This document shows positions 50,401-64,000 of a stretch of DNA of 64,000 bases, piece by piece. Source of the stretch: Salvelinus alpinus (lineage: Eukaryota > Chordata > Actinopteri > Salmoniformes > Salmonidae). The DNA lies in the NCBI RefSeq assembly GCF_045679555.1, contig NC_092090.1:32976093-33040092 (forward strand). Reading direction: 5' to 3'. The position numbers and the translations under genes are program-made. The notes beneath the pieces are model-generated. The model was not told the origin of the DNA. It worked only from the letters and a program-made list of their open reading frames with translations, and made no database searches. Each line of letters starts with the position of its first letter. The stretch's first letter is position 1.

Positions 50401-53400
50401 TATAGAGCACTCTAAGATTAGTCTGCTCCTAACTCAGCCTGCACATGGCACTCCCAGTTGACATTCTCCTCAGACTGTATGCTACAGCAGCGTGACAAAG
50501 TGCCAGTGTGCCATATCTCCAGGCCTAAGGGACAGGGAAGGGCCACCATGTCCCAATACACAATAGTGATTCAATCTAATACTGTATTCCACATATCAGT
50601 GTCTTTATGTATGGAAAGAGTCACGTGAGGAATGGGCTATGGTCAATGTTCCATATTCTGTTTAGTTGTATTAACATGTTATTACTCTGAAATTACAAGT
50701 TCTTACTACAGACTTCATGATTGACGATGAAAAGGTGAATGAGAACAAAAAGTGTTATTTTTATATAGGCAATACTTATCTGCCAATGACCGTGATCATG
50801 TTGTTACCACTAAATGCTGAGATTTGTCTTCTGAGGAGTGACGACAGGCGGTGTCTTTCTTAAGGAATGTGTGTTTGAATGTGTGTGTGAGGAATTCTGT
50901 CATCAGAGCGGATTCGTAAGGTGACCCCCCAACCCCTAGTCAGGTGCAAAGTTGAACATAAAGGGGAGTCTGTAAGTGTGAGAAAGAGAGAGGGTGGGAA
51001 AGCACAGGAACTAAATCCATAGGTGACAGCTGGTGTGAGTGTGTCTGAGTGTGTCTGAGTGTGTGCTTGAGATAAAGGCAGAGCGTGCGTGATAGAGAAT
51101 GAGAATGAACATGAGAGTAATTGTTTTCGGCAGGCATAATGGGACCCATGTCGTCCAAAAAGTTATACTTTTGACTCATCGGACCATAGAACATTCTTCC
51201 AAGAGTCTTGATGATCATCCAGGTGCTTTTTGGACAAGATGGGTCCCATTATGTCTGGTGAAAACCAAACACTGCATTCCACAGTAAGAACCTCATACCA
51301 ATGGTCAGCATGGTGGTGGTAGTCTGATGGTTTGGGGATGCTTTGCTGCCTCAGGACCTGGACGACTTGTCTTAATAGAAGGCACCATGACTTCTGCTCT
51401 GTATCAGATAATTCTATAGGAGAATGTTAGGCCATCCATCTGTGAGCTGAAGCTGAAGCGCAGCTGGGTCATACAGGAAGACAATGATCCAAAATACAAT
51501 CAATTCTACATGAAAATGGCTAAAAAGAAACAAATTTGAGGTTTAGGAATGGCCTAGTCAAAGTCCAGACCTAATCCCAATTGAGATGTTGTGGCAGGAC
51601 TTGAACCCCCTGTCGCTTAGTTAAAGCAGCTCTACATGGAAGAGTGGGCAAAATTTCCCCCACAGCGACGTGAGAGACTGATCAACAACTACAGGAAGCG
51701 TTTGGCTGCAGGCATTGCAGCTAAAGGTGGCACAACCAGTTATTTAGTGTAAGGGGGCAATTACTTTTTCACACAGGGAATTGGGTGTTGCATAGCTGTT
51801 AATTAAATAAATAAAATAAGTAACATATTTTTGGGGTCATTTGTAAACTCAGGTTCCTTTTATCTAATATTAGGTTTTGGTTGAAGATCTAATAACATAC
51901 AGTATCAAAAATATACAAAAGTACAGAACATCAGAAAGGGGGCTAATACTTTTTCACGCCACTGTATGCATACTGTATCTGTATTCTCAGACGTGAAATC
52001 CATTAGATAGGCTAGGGGTTAGGGTTAGGAGTTAAGGTTAGGGTTAAGTTTAGGAGTTAGGTTAAGGTTAGGGTTAGGGATAACTAAAGGTGTTAAGGTT
52101 AGGGGAAGGGTTAGCTAACAAGCTAAGTAGTTGTAAAGTAGATAAAAAGTAGTAAGTAGTCGAAAAGTTGCTAATTAGCTAAAATGCTAAGGTTGTTCCA
52201 ACCATCCAACCACCCTACTTTTGTTTTTTCCTTAAGTAACCATCTGCCAAACGTTACATATCATACTAATTTGAGCGTCCAGGATTTACATTTACTAAGT
52301 CTACGAGACCAGGCTGGATTGTAGGTGCCAGGAGAAACCGGTTTGTGTCAAGAACTGCAACACTGCTGGGTTTTTTACGCTCAACAGTTTCCCGTGTGTA
52401 TCAAAAATGGTCCACCACCCAAAGGACATCCAGACAACTTGACACAACTGTGGGAAGCATTGCAGTCAACATGGGCCAGCATCACTGTGGGATGTGTTCC
52501 TAATGTTTGGTATACTCAGTGTATGTCTCCACACACCTAGGCTATTGAGGGATTCAAGACAATGTTTTTTTTTTATTGATCTCAGATTCTGTCTGTCATT
52601 GTAAAAGTAGCCTGTCATTGTAAAAGTAGCCATTTGTGAGGTAAAGTCTCCAGTCATCTAAAATTTTTCCTGGATGCTAGGATACAAAAGAATTGTCCCC
52701 ATGTGTGCAACTTATGCAAGCACCTTGCTATATTACAAAGGTGATTTCTTCTCATACGTTCCGGTACTTCAGAGCACCCCCCTCTCAGGCTCACTTTTTG
52801 TTTCCGGAACCTCCCAATTTACAAATTAAGCGCTGGAGATGTAGTGTGTGAAACCTGAACCCATGCCTCTCCACCCCCTCACCCACTTTAGGGACGGGGC
52901 AGGGTCACCATTCAACCACCACCAGGCCACAGAGAGAGGCCAGCTGCTGCACCCCTCACCAACTGATATTAGTAGCTACAACACGACTACCAAAAATATA
53001 CAAATGTATTTGTGTTCTGTACTCCTTGACATGAAGAATGTGAATCATGATTTCAATGACTTCATTCATCCAGAAATGTATGGCCCTCACTCAGACCATC
53101 TAAATGGAAGTTGTCATTGAATGAATTGTGTATAACGGCTCTCTTAAATGAATCCCATTCTGTTGCCCCCAGGTCGGGAGCAGTGGCCAAGCGGGCAGGG
53201 AGGACCTTAACCCAGCGGCCCTGTATCCATGGAGACAGAGGAGCAGTGGGGGTCTGAGCAGGGTGAAGAGAGACTGGATCATCCCTCCAATCAGGGTGCT
53301 GGAGAACAGCAAGCAAGTCCCTGAAAACCTGGTCCAGGTACTGAATCACGACATCTCATCTATACTGATGTTAGGGCCTCTATATTGTACACATTAACTG

Positions 53401-56400
53401 ATAAGAGTGTTGGCTAAGTGACTACAACGTAAATGTTAGGGTAACACTGACACTTTTCGGTCCAGCGAAATTGATCTTACCTAACATGGTATGTAAGATC
53501 AGTCACATGTGATCAAGACAACCTACTGCTCTCAGACTAAAGTGAACATGGTTATTGTCCAGACAGACAGCCCTTTAAACTGAGCATAAAAGAGCCACGC
53601 TGGCCTCGCTGACCTCCAGAACCACGAACCAGTTATGTGCTGTTGCTCTCCCTCTCTGTTCCCATCAGTGACCACATTCACATCTGGTACTCTATGTGCT
53701 GTTCTGTTCAGTTCGCTCTCCTCTCACCCTTCCAATGAGATTCTCACCCAGCCATCCTCCTGTGTTGTTTGTTCCTCCAGATCAAATCAGACAAGATTTT
53801 CACTGGAGAAGTGATCTACAAGCTGGAAGGACCAGGGGTTGACCAGGACCCTAAGAACCTGTTTGAGATAGATGATAAAACAGGCTGGATCAGGAGCATG
53901 ATTCCCCTGGACAGAGAGAAATACAGAAGCTTCACGGTACAACTCACAGGAGAGACATTAGCACTATTGCCTTTGACACGTAAATTATACTATGTCACTG
54001 CAGGTCAGCCAGAACCCTTCTTTTGTTTGGGTAACAAGGAATGTCACATGACATAATAGCATGTTATTCAATGTTAGCATGTCATTCAATGTTTTTCAAC
54101 TAAAGGTCTACCAATGTGATTTTGTTAAATTGACTGTCTTGGTTGAGCGAGAAGGGAAGTATGTTACTATAGTGGGTTGTTTTCTTCGCAGGTCTACATG
54201 AGCAGCTGAATATAGACCCAAATCAATCACAGTCAATAAGCTGAGAATTGTGTAAGAACAGCAAACACTATGAATGAAAAGAGGATGTCGAGAAACATAT
54301 GAGTAATGTCCTGTTTCTGTTCTCTACAGCTGAAAGCCTTTGCCCTGTCGCCCAGTGGAGAGAGACTGGAGAATCCCTCCACCATTGAGATCGTAGTGCT
54401 GGATCAAAATGATAACCGGCCCAACTTCTCCCAAAAAGAGTTTGCTGGGTCCGTTTATGAATTCTCTGTACCAGGTAAACACATACATCACCTACACATG
54501 CTGTGGATGTACGCAAAGTCGGTACACAAAATGCCAACTGATTGGGTAGTGAACTGAGAGAGTGATTGATGTTGTTTTAACAGGCACGTCTGTGATGTCT
54601 GTGACTGCGACTGATGCTGACGACCCAACCACAGACAACGCTATCCTGAGCTACTCTATCATTGACCAGGAGAGCATCCCGCCTCTCCGCATCAATAAGA
54701 CCATGTTTGGCATCAACAACGAGACAGGGGCCATTTACACACGAGACGTGGGTCTAGACTGGGAGGTAGGGGCTCTTCCTTTGTCTTTTCATTGACCCAT
54801 TATTTAGGTCATGCCCTTTCTGGTTCAACAGAAGCACAATATTTTGAAAGGTGTTTGAAAGGAAAAACAAATTCATGTAAAATAATATGCTGTATGTGCC
54901 ATACATGACTGTGAACATCTGTGCATTCCTTACAGGTGGTTAAAGGTTTTAGGTTGAAACTGCAGGTTGCTGACATGTCAGGCATGGGGTTAACCAGTCT
55001 TGCGAATGCAGTCATACATGTGACTGACATCAATAACAATCCCCCACGATTCTCCCCAGACATGGTGAGTTTCCCTGTTTAATCTCTCATTAACTGTTAG
55101 CTCCCTTCCATCAATTGACTTTTATCAGATGATATAAACGATATGGACACATCATTCAGACCAGCTTCAAAATATAGACATGCACATTCACATGTGTTTA
55201 TATAAACTAAACACAACTGCTTTGTGTCTCTGTTTCCTGAATACAGTACACTATGTCAGCTGTGGAGAACAAAGTAGACTTCGTGATTGGCTGGGTCAAC
55301 GCCACAGACAATGATGAGCCAGGGACAGGAAACTGGGAGACAAAATACACCATCGCCAAGGGCAACCCCTCTAGGAACTTTGCCATTCGCACAGACCCTG
55401 TGACCAACGAGGGTATTCTGTCAGTGGTGAAGGTAAGTTATTCTCCATCCGGCAGGAGGACGGGAGGGAATGTGTGGGGGACATTCTGGCTCCATGTTAG
55501 AATGACAAACATGACAATCAGTTCATCCAGTTTATATAGAGCCTATATAGAGTACAGAGCATGTGTTCACACACAGTGGTCAGAGCCAGGCCTTGATACA
55601 TGACACTGTTACCCCATCTAGTGGTGACTAACTATCCAAGTTGTCTTTCAAAACCTCTGCCTTTTTTTATTGCAGGCTCTGGACTACGAGTCCCAAGAGG
55701 TGTATACTCTGACTCTGACAGTGGAGAATGTGAACCCTCTCAGCATCAAGGCCCCCAAGAACCCTGTAAGCAGTGCCACAGTGGTGGTGACTGTGGTGAA
55801 TGAGAACGAGGCCCCACGCTTTATTAAAGACCCCATAGAGATCTTGGTTCCTGAGTCTGTGGTCCCTGGCACCGTGCTGGCCAGTAACATTGCCTACGAT
55901 CCTGATAATGCAAAACTCAAGTAAGATTGGTGCACTGGAGAACTCTTTAATTTGTGTTTACACTGAATATATAAGAATATAAGTTTATATACTATCTGTA
56001 TCTATAAGGAAATGAAAACATTGCTGTCATTTCAATCAGGTATGACATACTCAGAGATCCTGAGGGATGGCTTATAATCAATCACGAGACTGGGAAAATC
56101 GCAGCCAGGAAACCATTCAATGTCCGCTCCCCTCACGTCAAGAACAACATTTACAATGCAGTCATCAGAGTCACAGACACAGGTGAGTATCCCGAGTTAG
56201 TCACTGCTTCACCTCACATAACTTGAGACATCAGGTCAAGCAGGAAGTGACAGTAAATAATGATGCCATTTCCTCCTAGACGCTGGTGGAATCTCGACCA
56301 CAGCGTCTCTGGTGATCACGTTGTGGGAGACCAATGACTTCCTCCCTCAGCTGTTCCCCCTGATGGGGACGGTGTGCAGCGAGTCAGGCCGGAAGACATC

Positions 56401-57732
56401 TGGTCTGTTCCTGACTGCTGTGGATGAGGACCTGCCCCCTCACGCTGAACCCTTCACCTTCCACCTGCAAGACATTAATGTGTCTGCCAACTGGACCATC
56501 ATACAGGTCAATGGTAAGGACAGAATTAGATACTCCTATCGTCCAAGACATGTTATGTCTTCTCATTCCAACTCCCTCTATCTGTGTTTGTGTCACTCTC
56601 TCTCTCTCTCTCTCCAGAGACTCATGCAGTGCTGCGACCCCTGGTAGAGCTGGAGACAGGGGAATATGCTGTCACTGTGTTGGTGACTGACTCTGGCACC
56701 CCAAGTCTCAGTGCATATGCTCAGGTCAATGTGACTGTGTGTCCGTGTGGGAAAGACGGTGAATGTAAGACCGAAGCTGCTGCCATATTCGGAACACGAG
56801 TTGGTGTCAGCTTCATCGCCTTACTGGTCATCATGGCCAGCATCGCACTCCTGCTATGTAAGCTATACCTCATGTAAACCCTCACAACACCTGAACAAAG
56901 CACATAGCTACATGAACACACACATTTTCCCAAATGTTTCTGTGCAGTGAGATGGGTCTCTGTGTTCTCAGTGTTGCTACTCCTGGCTGTAGCCATGGGT
57001 AACTGCAGACGGCATCATATGAAGAAAGGAGAGGGGCTGCTGGTGGGGGATTCAGACGAAGACATCCGTGACAACGTCCTGAACTATGACGAGCAGGGTG
57101 GTGGAGAGGAGGATGAGGTCAGACATAACACGTTACAGCCGGCAGAACCAAGTTATCTGGTGACAATATCGCCTCTCTTGTCCTATAGACACTTCATATT
57201 CCTCATCCTTTACTCTCACTAGAATGCCTTCAACATTGACCTACTGAGGAACACAACGGACGTGGGACCACTCCCAATATCCTTCTACCCTCACGTCTCT
57301 GGCATCCCCAGGGGAAAGCAGCCACTCAGGAAAGACTACCCAGACAACCTGCCCTCCCCCTCGTATCCACGGAAACCTCCAGCGGACCCCACTGACATTG
57401 AGGACTTCATCAATGATGTGAGAAAGGTTTCCATCATGGCCCTGGCCTATTGTTTTAGTCAGTTGAAATAAGAACGGTCCATATCCTCAGAGAGAAAATA
57501 ATGTATTTCTTGCCTATTTGTGTCTCCACAGGGCCTGGAAGCAGCAGACCATGACCCCAACGTCCCGCCCTACGACACAGCTCTGATCTATGACTACGAG
57601 GGTGATGGCTCCCTGGCAGGCAGCCTGAGCTCCATTGCCTCAGCCAGCTCAGACGGCGACCAGGACTATGACTACCTTAACGACTGGGGACCACGCTTTA
57701 AGAAACTGGCCAACATGTACGACCCACGCTAA
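41391..57732 (+). CDS. cdh15: cdh15, cadherin-15 (M-cadherin), complete, 14 coding exons
   Basis: Exons: 41391-41444, 53173-53337, 53781-53936, 54330-54474, 54584-54765, 54936-55064, 55247-55432, 55676-55920, 56040-56182, 56280-56513, 56618-56857, 56972-57117, 57223-57417, 57532-57732; all GT-AG, phases agree, 806 codons plus stop (human about 814). Order: signal peptide [17 protein letters not shown]; propeptide ending RVKR; EC1 starting DWIIPPIRV with the type I Trp2; five cadherin repeats with DQNDNRP, DADDP, DINNNPP and ENEAP calcium-type motifs; CPCGKDGEC; one membrane helix; a juxtamembrane segment with [15 protein letters not shown]; and a beta-catenin-binding end [20 protein letters not shown]. 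The position of E-cadherin HAV reads FAL, as in M-cadherin. It mediates calcium-dependent homophilic adhesion of myoblasts. Identification also fits the acsf3 neighbour. The least certain points are the first exon, 11.7 kb away, and the exon 12 acceptor. Confidence 0.95.
41561..41696 (-). mobile_element. tRNA-derived SINE with L2-type tail, in cdh15 intron 1
   Basis: On the minus strand TGTAGCTCAGTTAGTAGAAC (A box) and GGGTTCGATTCCC (B box) are followed by a tail that is the complement of TTTAGCAGACACTTTAATCC (41564-41583). The LINE at 536-1690 has the same tail, TTTAGCAGACGCTCTTATCC, at 563-582. Confidence 0.85.
41697..42763. other. cdh15 intron 1, left part, nothing recognised
   Basis: A+T-rich non-coding sequence without clear repeats. 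Confidence 0.5.
42766..44351 (+). mobile_element. Complete Tc1-like transposon with 202-base inverted repeats
   Basis: TA-flanked (42764-42765 and 44352-44353); both ends read CAGTGGGGCAAAAAAGTATT inwards. The inverted repeats extend over 42766-42967 and 44150-44351 with only a handful of mismatches, and each carries inner conserved blocks typical of long-IR Tc1 elements. The transposase frame at 43134-44135 is intact. Looks structurally complete and relatively young. It sits in cdh15 intron 1 on the same strand as the gene. Confidence 0.95.
43134..44135 (+). CDS. Tc1/mariner transposase, intact, 333 aa
   Basis: Cut-and-paste DNA transposase. Residues 1-110 form the bipartite helix-turn-helix DNA-binding region ([35 protein letters not shown], then LPRSGAPRK and a second HTH). 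The RNase H-like DDE core follows, with D153 in WSDETK, D237 in TDNDPKH and E272 in NPIENLW; D237 to E272 leaves 34 residues, the DD34E arrangement. [12 protein letters not shown] (188-199) is the glycine-rich segment. Length is normal (Tc1 family about 340). The stretch before D237 ([13 protein letters not shown]) looks a few residues shorter than in relatives, which usually have a VMQQDND-like run, so activity is uncertain. The start ATG is in good context after a TATAAAAG at 43083. Confidence 0.95.
   Translation: MAKTKELSKDTRNKIVDLHQAGKTESAIDKQLGLKKSTVGAIIRKWKTYKTTDNLPRSGAPRKISPHGVKMITRTVSKNPRTTRGDLVNDLQRAGTKVTNPTISNTLRRQGLKSCSARRVPLLKPVHVQARLKFAREHLDYPEEDWENVIWSDETKIELFGKDSTRRVWRTKNAELHPKNTIPTVKYGGGNIMLWGCFSAKGPGRLIRVKERMNGAMYREILSENLLPSARALKMTDNDPKHTARATKEWLRKKHFKVLEWPSQSPDLNPIENLWRELKVRVAQQQPQNITALEEICMEEWAKIPATVCENLVKTYRKRLTSVIANKGYITKY
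44384..46445 (-). mobile_element. Rex1/CR1-like LINE, decayed, in cdh15 intron 1
   Basis: Minus-strand reverse transcriptase pieces: [20 protein letters not shown] and the catalytic [10 protein letters not shown], then [10 protein letters not shown] and [11 protein letters not shown] (frame 44967-45602), a frameshifted C-terminal part (44740-45165), and an upstream piece with [17 protein letters not shown] (46114-46395). A 3' end with CACATGCGCCGAATACAACA lies at 44384-44450. A G-rich run at 44683-44708 and several frame breaks show it is dead. It abuts the Tc1 transposon with only about 30 bases between. Rex1 is my best guess of clade. Confidence 0.85.
46446..51119. other. cdh15 intron 1, central part, no exon recognised
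   Basis: Contains a GGT/GGTGGTGGTA minisatellite (47700-47815) and otherwise unremarkable sequence. No phase-0 exon fitting a cadherin was found. Confidence 0.5.
47700..47815. repeat. (GGT)n-rich minisatellite
   Basis: GGTGGTGGTAGGGGTGG-type units, imperfect, about 115 bases. Confidence 0.9.
51120..51966 (+). mobile_element. Tc1-like transposon relic, 5' truncated
   Basis: Degenerate transposase sense: a [18 protein letters not shown]-like region around 51310-51370, EDNDPKY around 51478 and [15 protein letters not shown] around 51560-51600, with stops and frameshifts. Ends with ACTTTTTCACGCCACTGTA, a Tc1-type terminus. The left terminus is missing or unrecognisable. Confidence 0.8.
51985..52317. 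mobile_element. Third copy of the GAGACCAGGCTGG repeat, GGTTAG-rich
   Basis: GGTTAGGGTTAGGAGTTAAG-type runs (52013-52110) and the end ACGAGACCAGGCTGG match the repeat at 17991-18573. Confidence 0.7.
52322..52530 (+). mobile_element. 3' end fragment of another Tc1-like element
   Basis: AAAGGACATCCAGACAACTT, TGGGAAGCATTGCAGTCAAC and the end TTCCTAATGTTTGGTATACTCAGTGTA look like the last part of a Tc1 transposase gene and its terminus, with an internal deletion. Confidence 0.7.
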
Positions 57733-59061
57733 GGAGACTGCCTGGTTATTTAGCGACCAGTACATTTACCGTAACTTTATCCTCAGATGCCATCTATTTT
57801 CTCCTAAACTCCACCCAACTCCCTATTCTTCATCATACATCCTCCCTCTTTTTCTTGAAGCTAGAACCTGATATCATCCTCTCAGTGTAGGACAGGGTAG
57901 GATTTTGACTGATTGGCAGGGGTTTAGAGTAGATCTGTGTTCCTATTCCTTCATGTTTCCAATTGTCTCCGGCAGTGCATGAGCTCAATTCTTTAGGCTC
58001 TTTTGACACTACATATTGTCCTCCTCCAATCCCTCTCTTTGCAACTGTAAAGGTCACCATTGTCATTTTCAGGACTATCATGGACAATGATATTCTCCTC
58101 ACAGTTCAGCGAGTTTCTGACCGGCTTGATGAGACAACCACACAGCATTCTGCGGCATATGAATGGTTCACCTTGTGCTGAGTGGTATGCGTGTGAATGG
58201 CGAAGGGAGGGAAGGAAACACATGGTAGAGCATACCAATGAGAGAAGAGAAATATGCACTGTAGTCCTCCAGTCAGTCAGTCCATAGAGCCACTTAAAAC
58301 CACAGTGGCCTTACCAGTCAGGTGTGTTGTCTTGAGGTTTCTCTAATCATTTTTTGTTTGTGTTTTGTAGAAAGCTTTTTATGTGGGAGGAATGTAGAGA
58401 AAGGTTGACCATGTACTTGAACAGTGATAGCAAAAAGGGCTAAGCATGCTATAAGGGAAACAGAACATCTGTGGGATTGTACCCATGTCTGGTATTAACT
58501 TTTAAATACTGTATGTGACCACTACCATTTGAAAACATTTTGATTTTGCGGTTAGTGTTAGGTTCCTTTTTTATAAATATTTTGTACATATATTTTCCAT
58601 TTCTTTAATTTAGTGTTCCCCTAACAATATTACATTAATCCTCAACTCCTAAAACAAAATCCACTTGTGAGGTCTATACACTTGTTTGATAATTTGTTAA
58701 TTCTCCTGCCATTTCAGTTTGACACCTACAATTATAACATTTGAAGCCAATAACCAATGCCATTACATTTGAGGAGATATGGCTTGGTGGACAGTTTTCC
58801 TTCCAACATAATGCAATACTCAAACTCCTGTGAGAACCAATGGTTTGGATGTGACAGTTTTGTTTTCTTGATTGACATGTATAAATTATTTACTGACATC
58901 TTTACATAATACATAAAAATGTTTCAAAGCAGTTCTCATATTGCTATTCATTTATAAATACTCTAAATAGAGGACATTTTCTTGAAGTCATATTGAAGTT
59001 TGGAAAACAGAACACAAGATGGCGCTGGCAACTCCAAGGACAGTTGAAATAAAGCTTTATT
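57733..59061 (+). other. cdh15: cdh15 3' untranslated region (inferred)
   Basis: No coding signal after TAA 57730-57732. The first AATAAA noticed on the plus strand is at 59048-59053, giving a 3' UTR of about 1.3 kb. Confidence 0.5.
59048..59061. terminator. Palindromic bidirectional poly(A) signal between cdh15 and spg7
   Basis: AATAAAGCTTTATT is a perfect 14-base palindrome that supplies AATAAA on both strands. It lies between two convergent genes, 1.3 kb after the cdh15 stop and about 0.54 kb after the spg7 stop. Use by both genes is inferred. Confidence 0.6.
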
Positions 59062-59597
59062 TAAACACCCCTGAGCATCACAGGGATTTGAGCAAATCAC
59101 CATTTTACAACTCAAGGTAGGGTTCTGCCCATAATACAATGAACTGCATATCCACTGCAGCAATGAGCAACCTTTATTGGTACACCATTTATGCCATGCT
59201 AAGGCTGACCCAGACCATGCTTCAAACAGAAGCATCCTTTTCAGTGCCACTTACCCAGAGTATTGTTGAAATACTCTGAAAATATAAAAAAGGCCCACCA
59301 AATGTTCCCTCTAAGTGAAAGAGGAACCTTGGTCCTAAAAGGTCTATGACTTCACTGTTCCTCACCACTAACAGATACACCTCGTCTAGTTACACCTCAC
59401 TGTAGTGAATGGACATTGATCAACAAACTGAACTGATATCCACCAGGAAAAGCAGGTGAGGTGGCACTTAACTGTTTATAGTGATTTGTGTACTGGAAAC
59501 TCGCAACCCCACAGAGAGGTGCTCTCGTCCTCCTACATTATATTGCTGGAGGAGTGTGTGTACAGATTCCTGCGGAGGAGTGTTGAGACTGACCGGG

Positions 59598-64000
<4,403 letters not shown>

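Overview
This window is vertebrate nuclear DNA, almost certainly from a salmonid fish. Introns with GT-AG borders, long CA/GT microsatellites, several Tc1/mariner families with TA target duplications, tRNA-derived SINEs carrying a fish L2-type tail or an HpaI-type body, and fish LINE reverse transcriptases all point that way. There is no bacterial gene organisation; most open frames are shadows of repeats.

Three protein-coding genes can be supported. At the left (248-3881, + strand) are the last three coding exons of acsf3 (mitochondrial malonyl-CoA/acyl-CoA synthetase). The first of them carries an in-frame TGA where the conserved protein has Trp. After about 37 kb of repeat-rich intergenic DNA comes cdh15 (M-cadherin, 41391-57732, + strand), assembled here from 14 exons to 806 codons plus stop. 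Its signal-peptide exon lies 11.7 kb upstream of the rest. Convergent to it, on the - strand from 59598 to the right edge, is spg7 (paraplegin, mitochondrial m-AAA protease subunit), 15 exons, lacking only the N-terminal part. acsf3, cdh15 and spg7 also lie near each other on human 16q24.3, so the window is a conserved synteny block. The three genes do not form one pathway: two act in mitochondria and one in muscle cell adhesion.

The rest is a layered transposon landscape. 536-1690: L2-type LINE inside an acsf3 intron. 4842-7160: Tc1 relic split by a 923-bp solo LTR with a 4-bp duplication. 10337-13186: a young LTR element with 377-bp LTRs, a 5-bp duplication and a single long proline-rich, tandem-repeat ORF but no visible reverse transcriptase. 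16752-18573: hAT-like and other non-autonomous elements. 19430-21830: SINEs. 22141-24206: Tc1 deletion derivative with a nested hAT-like element, and a second copy nearby. 26279-27790: Tc1-like element. 33205-34347: inverted-repeat element holding about 250 bp of microsatellite. 35376-36903: broken Tc1. 42766-44351: complete Tc1-like transposon with intact DD34E transposase, in cdh15 intron 1. 44384-46445: Rex1/CR1-like LINE. 51120-52530: Tc1 relics.

All coordinates were read by eye from the sequence. Family assignments for repeats are from memory of fish repeat consensus features and were not searched.
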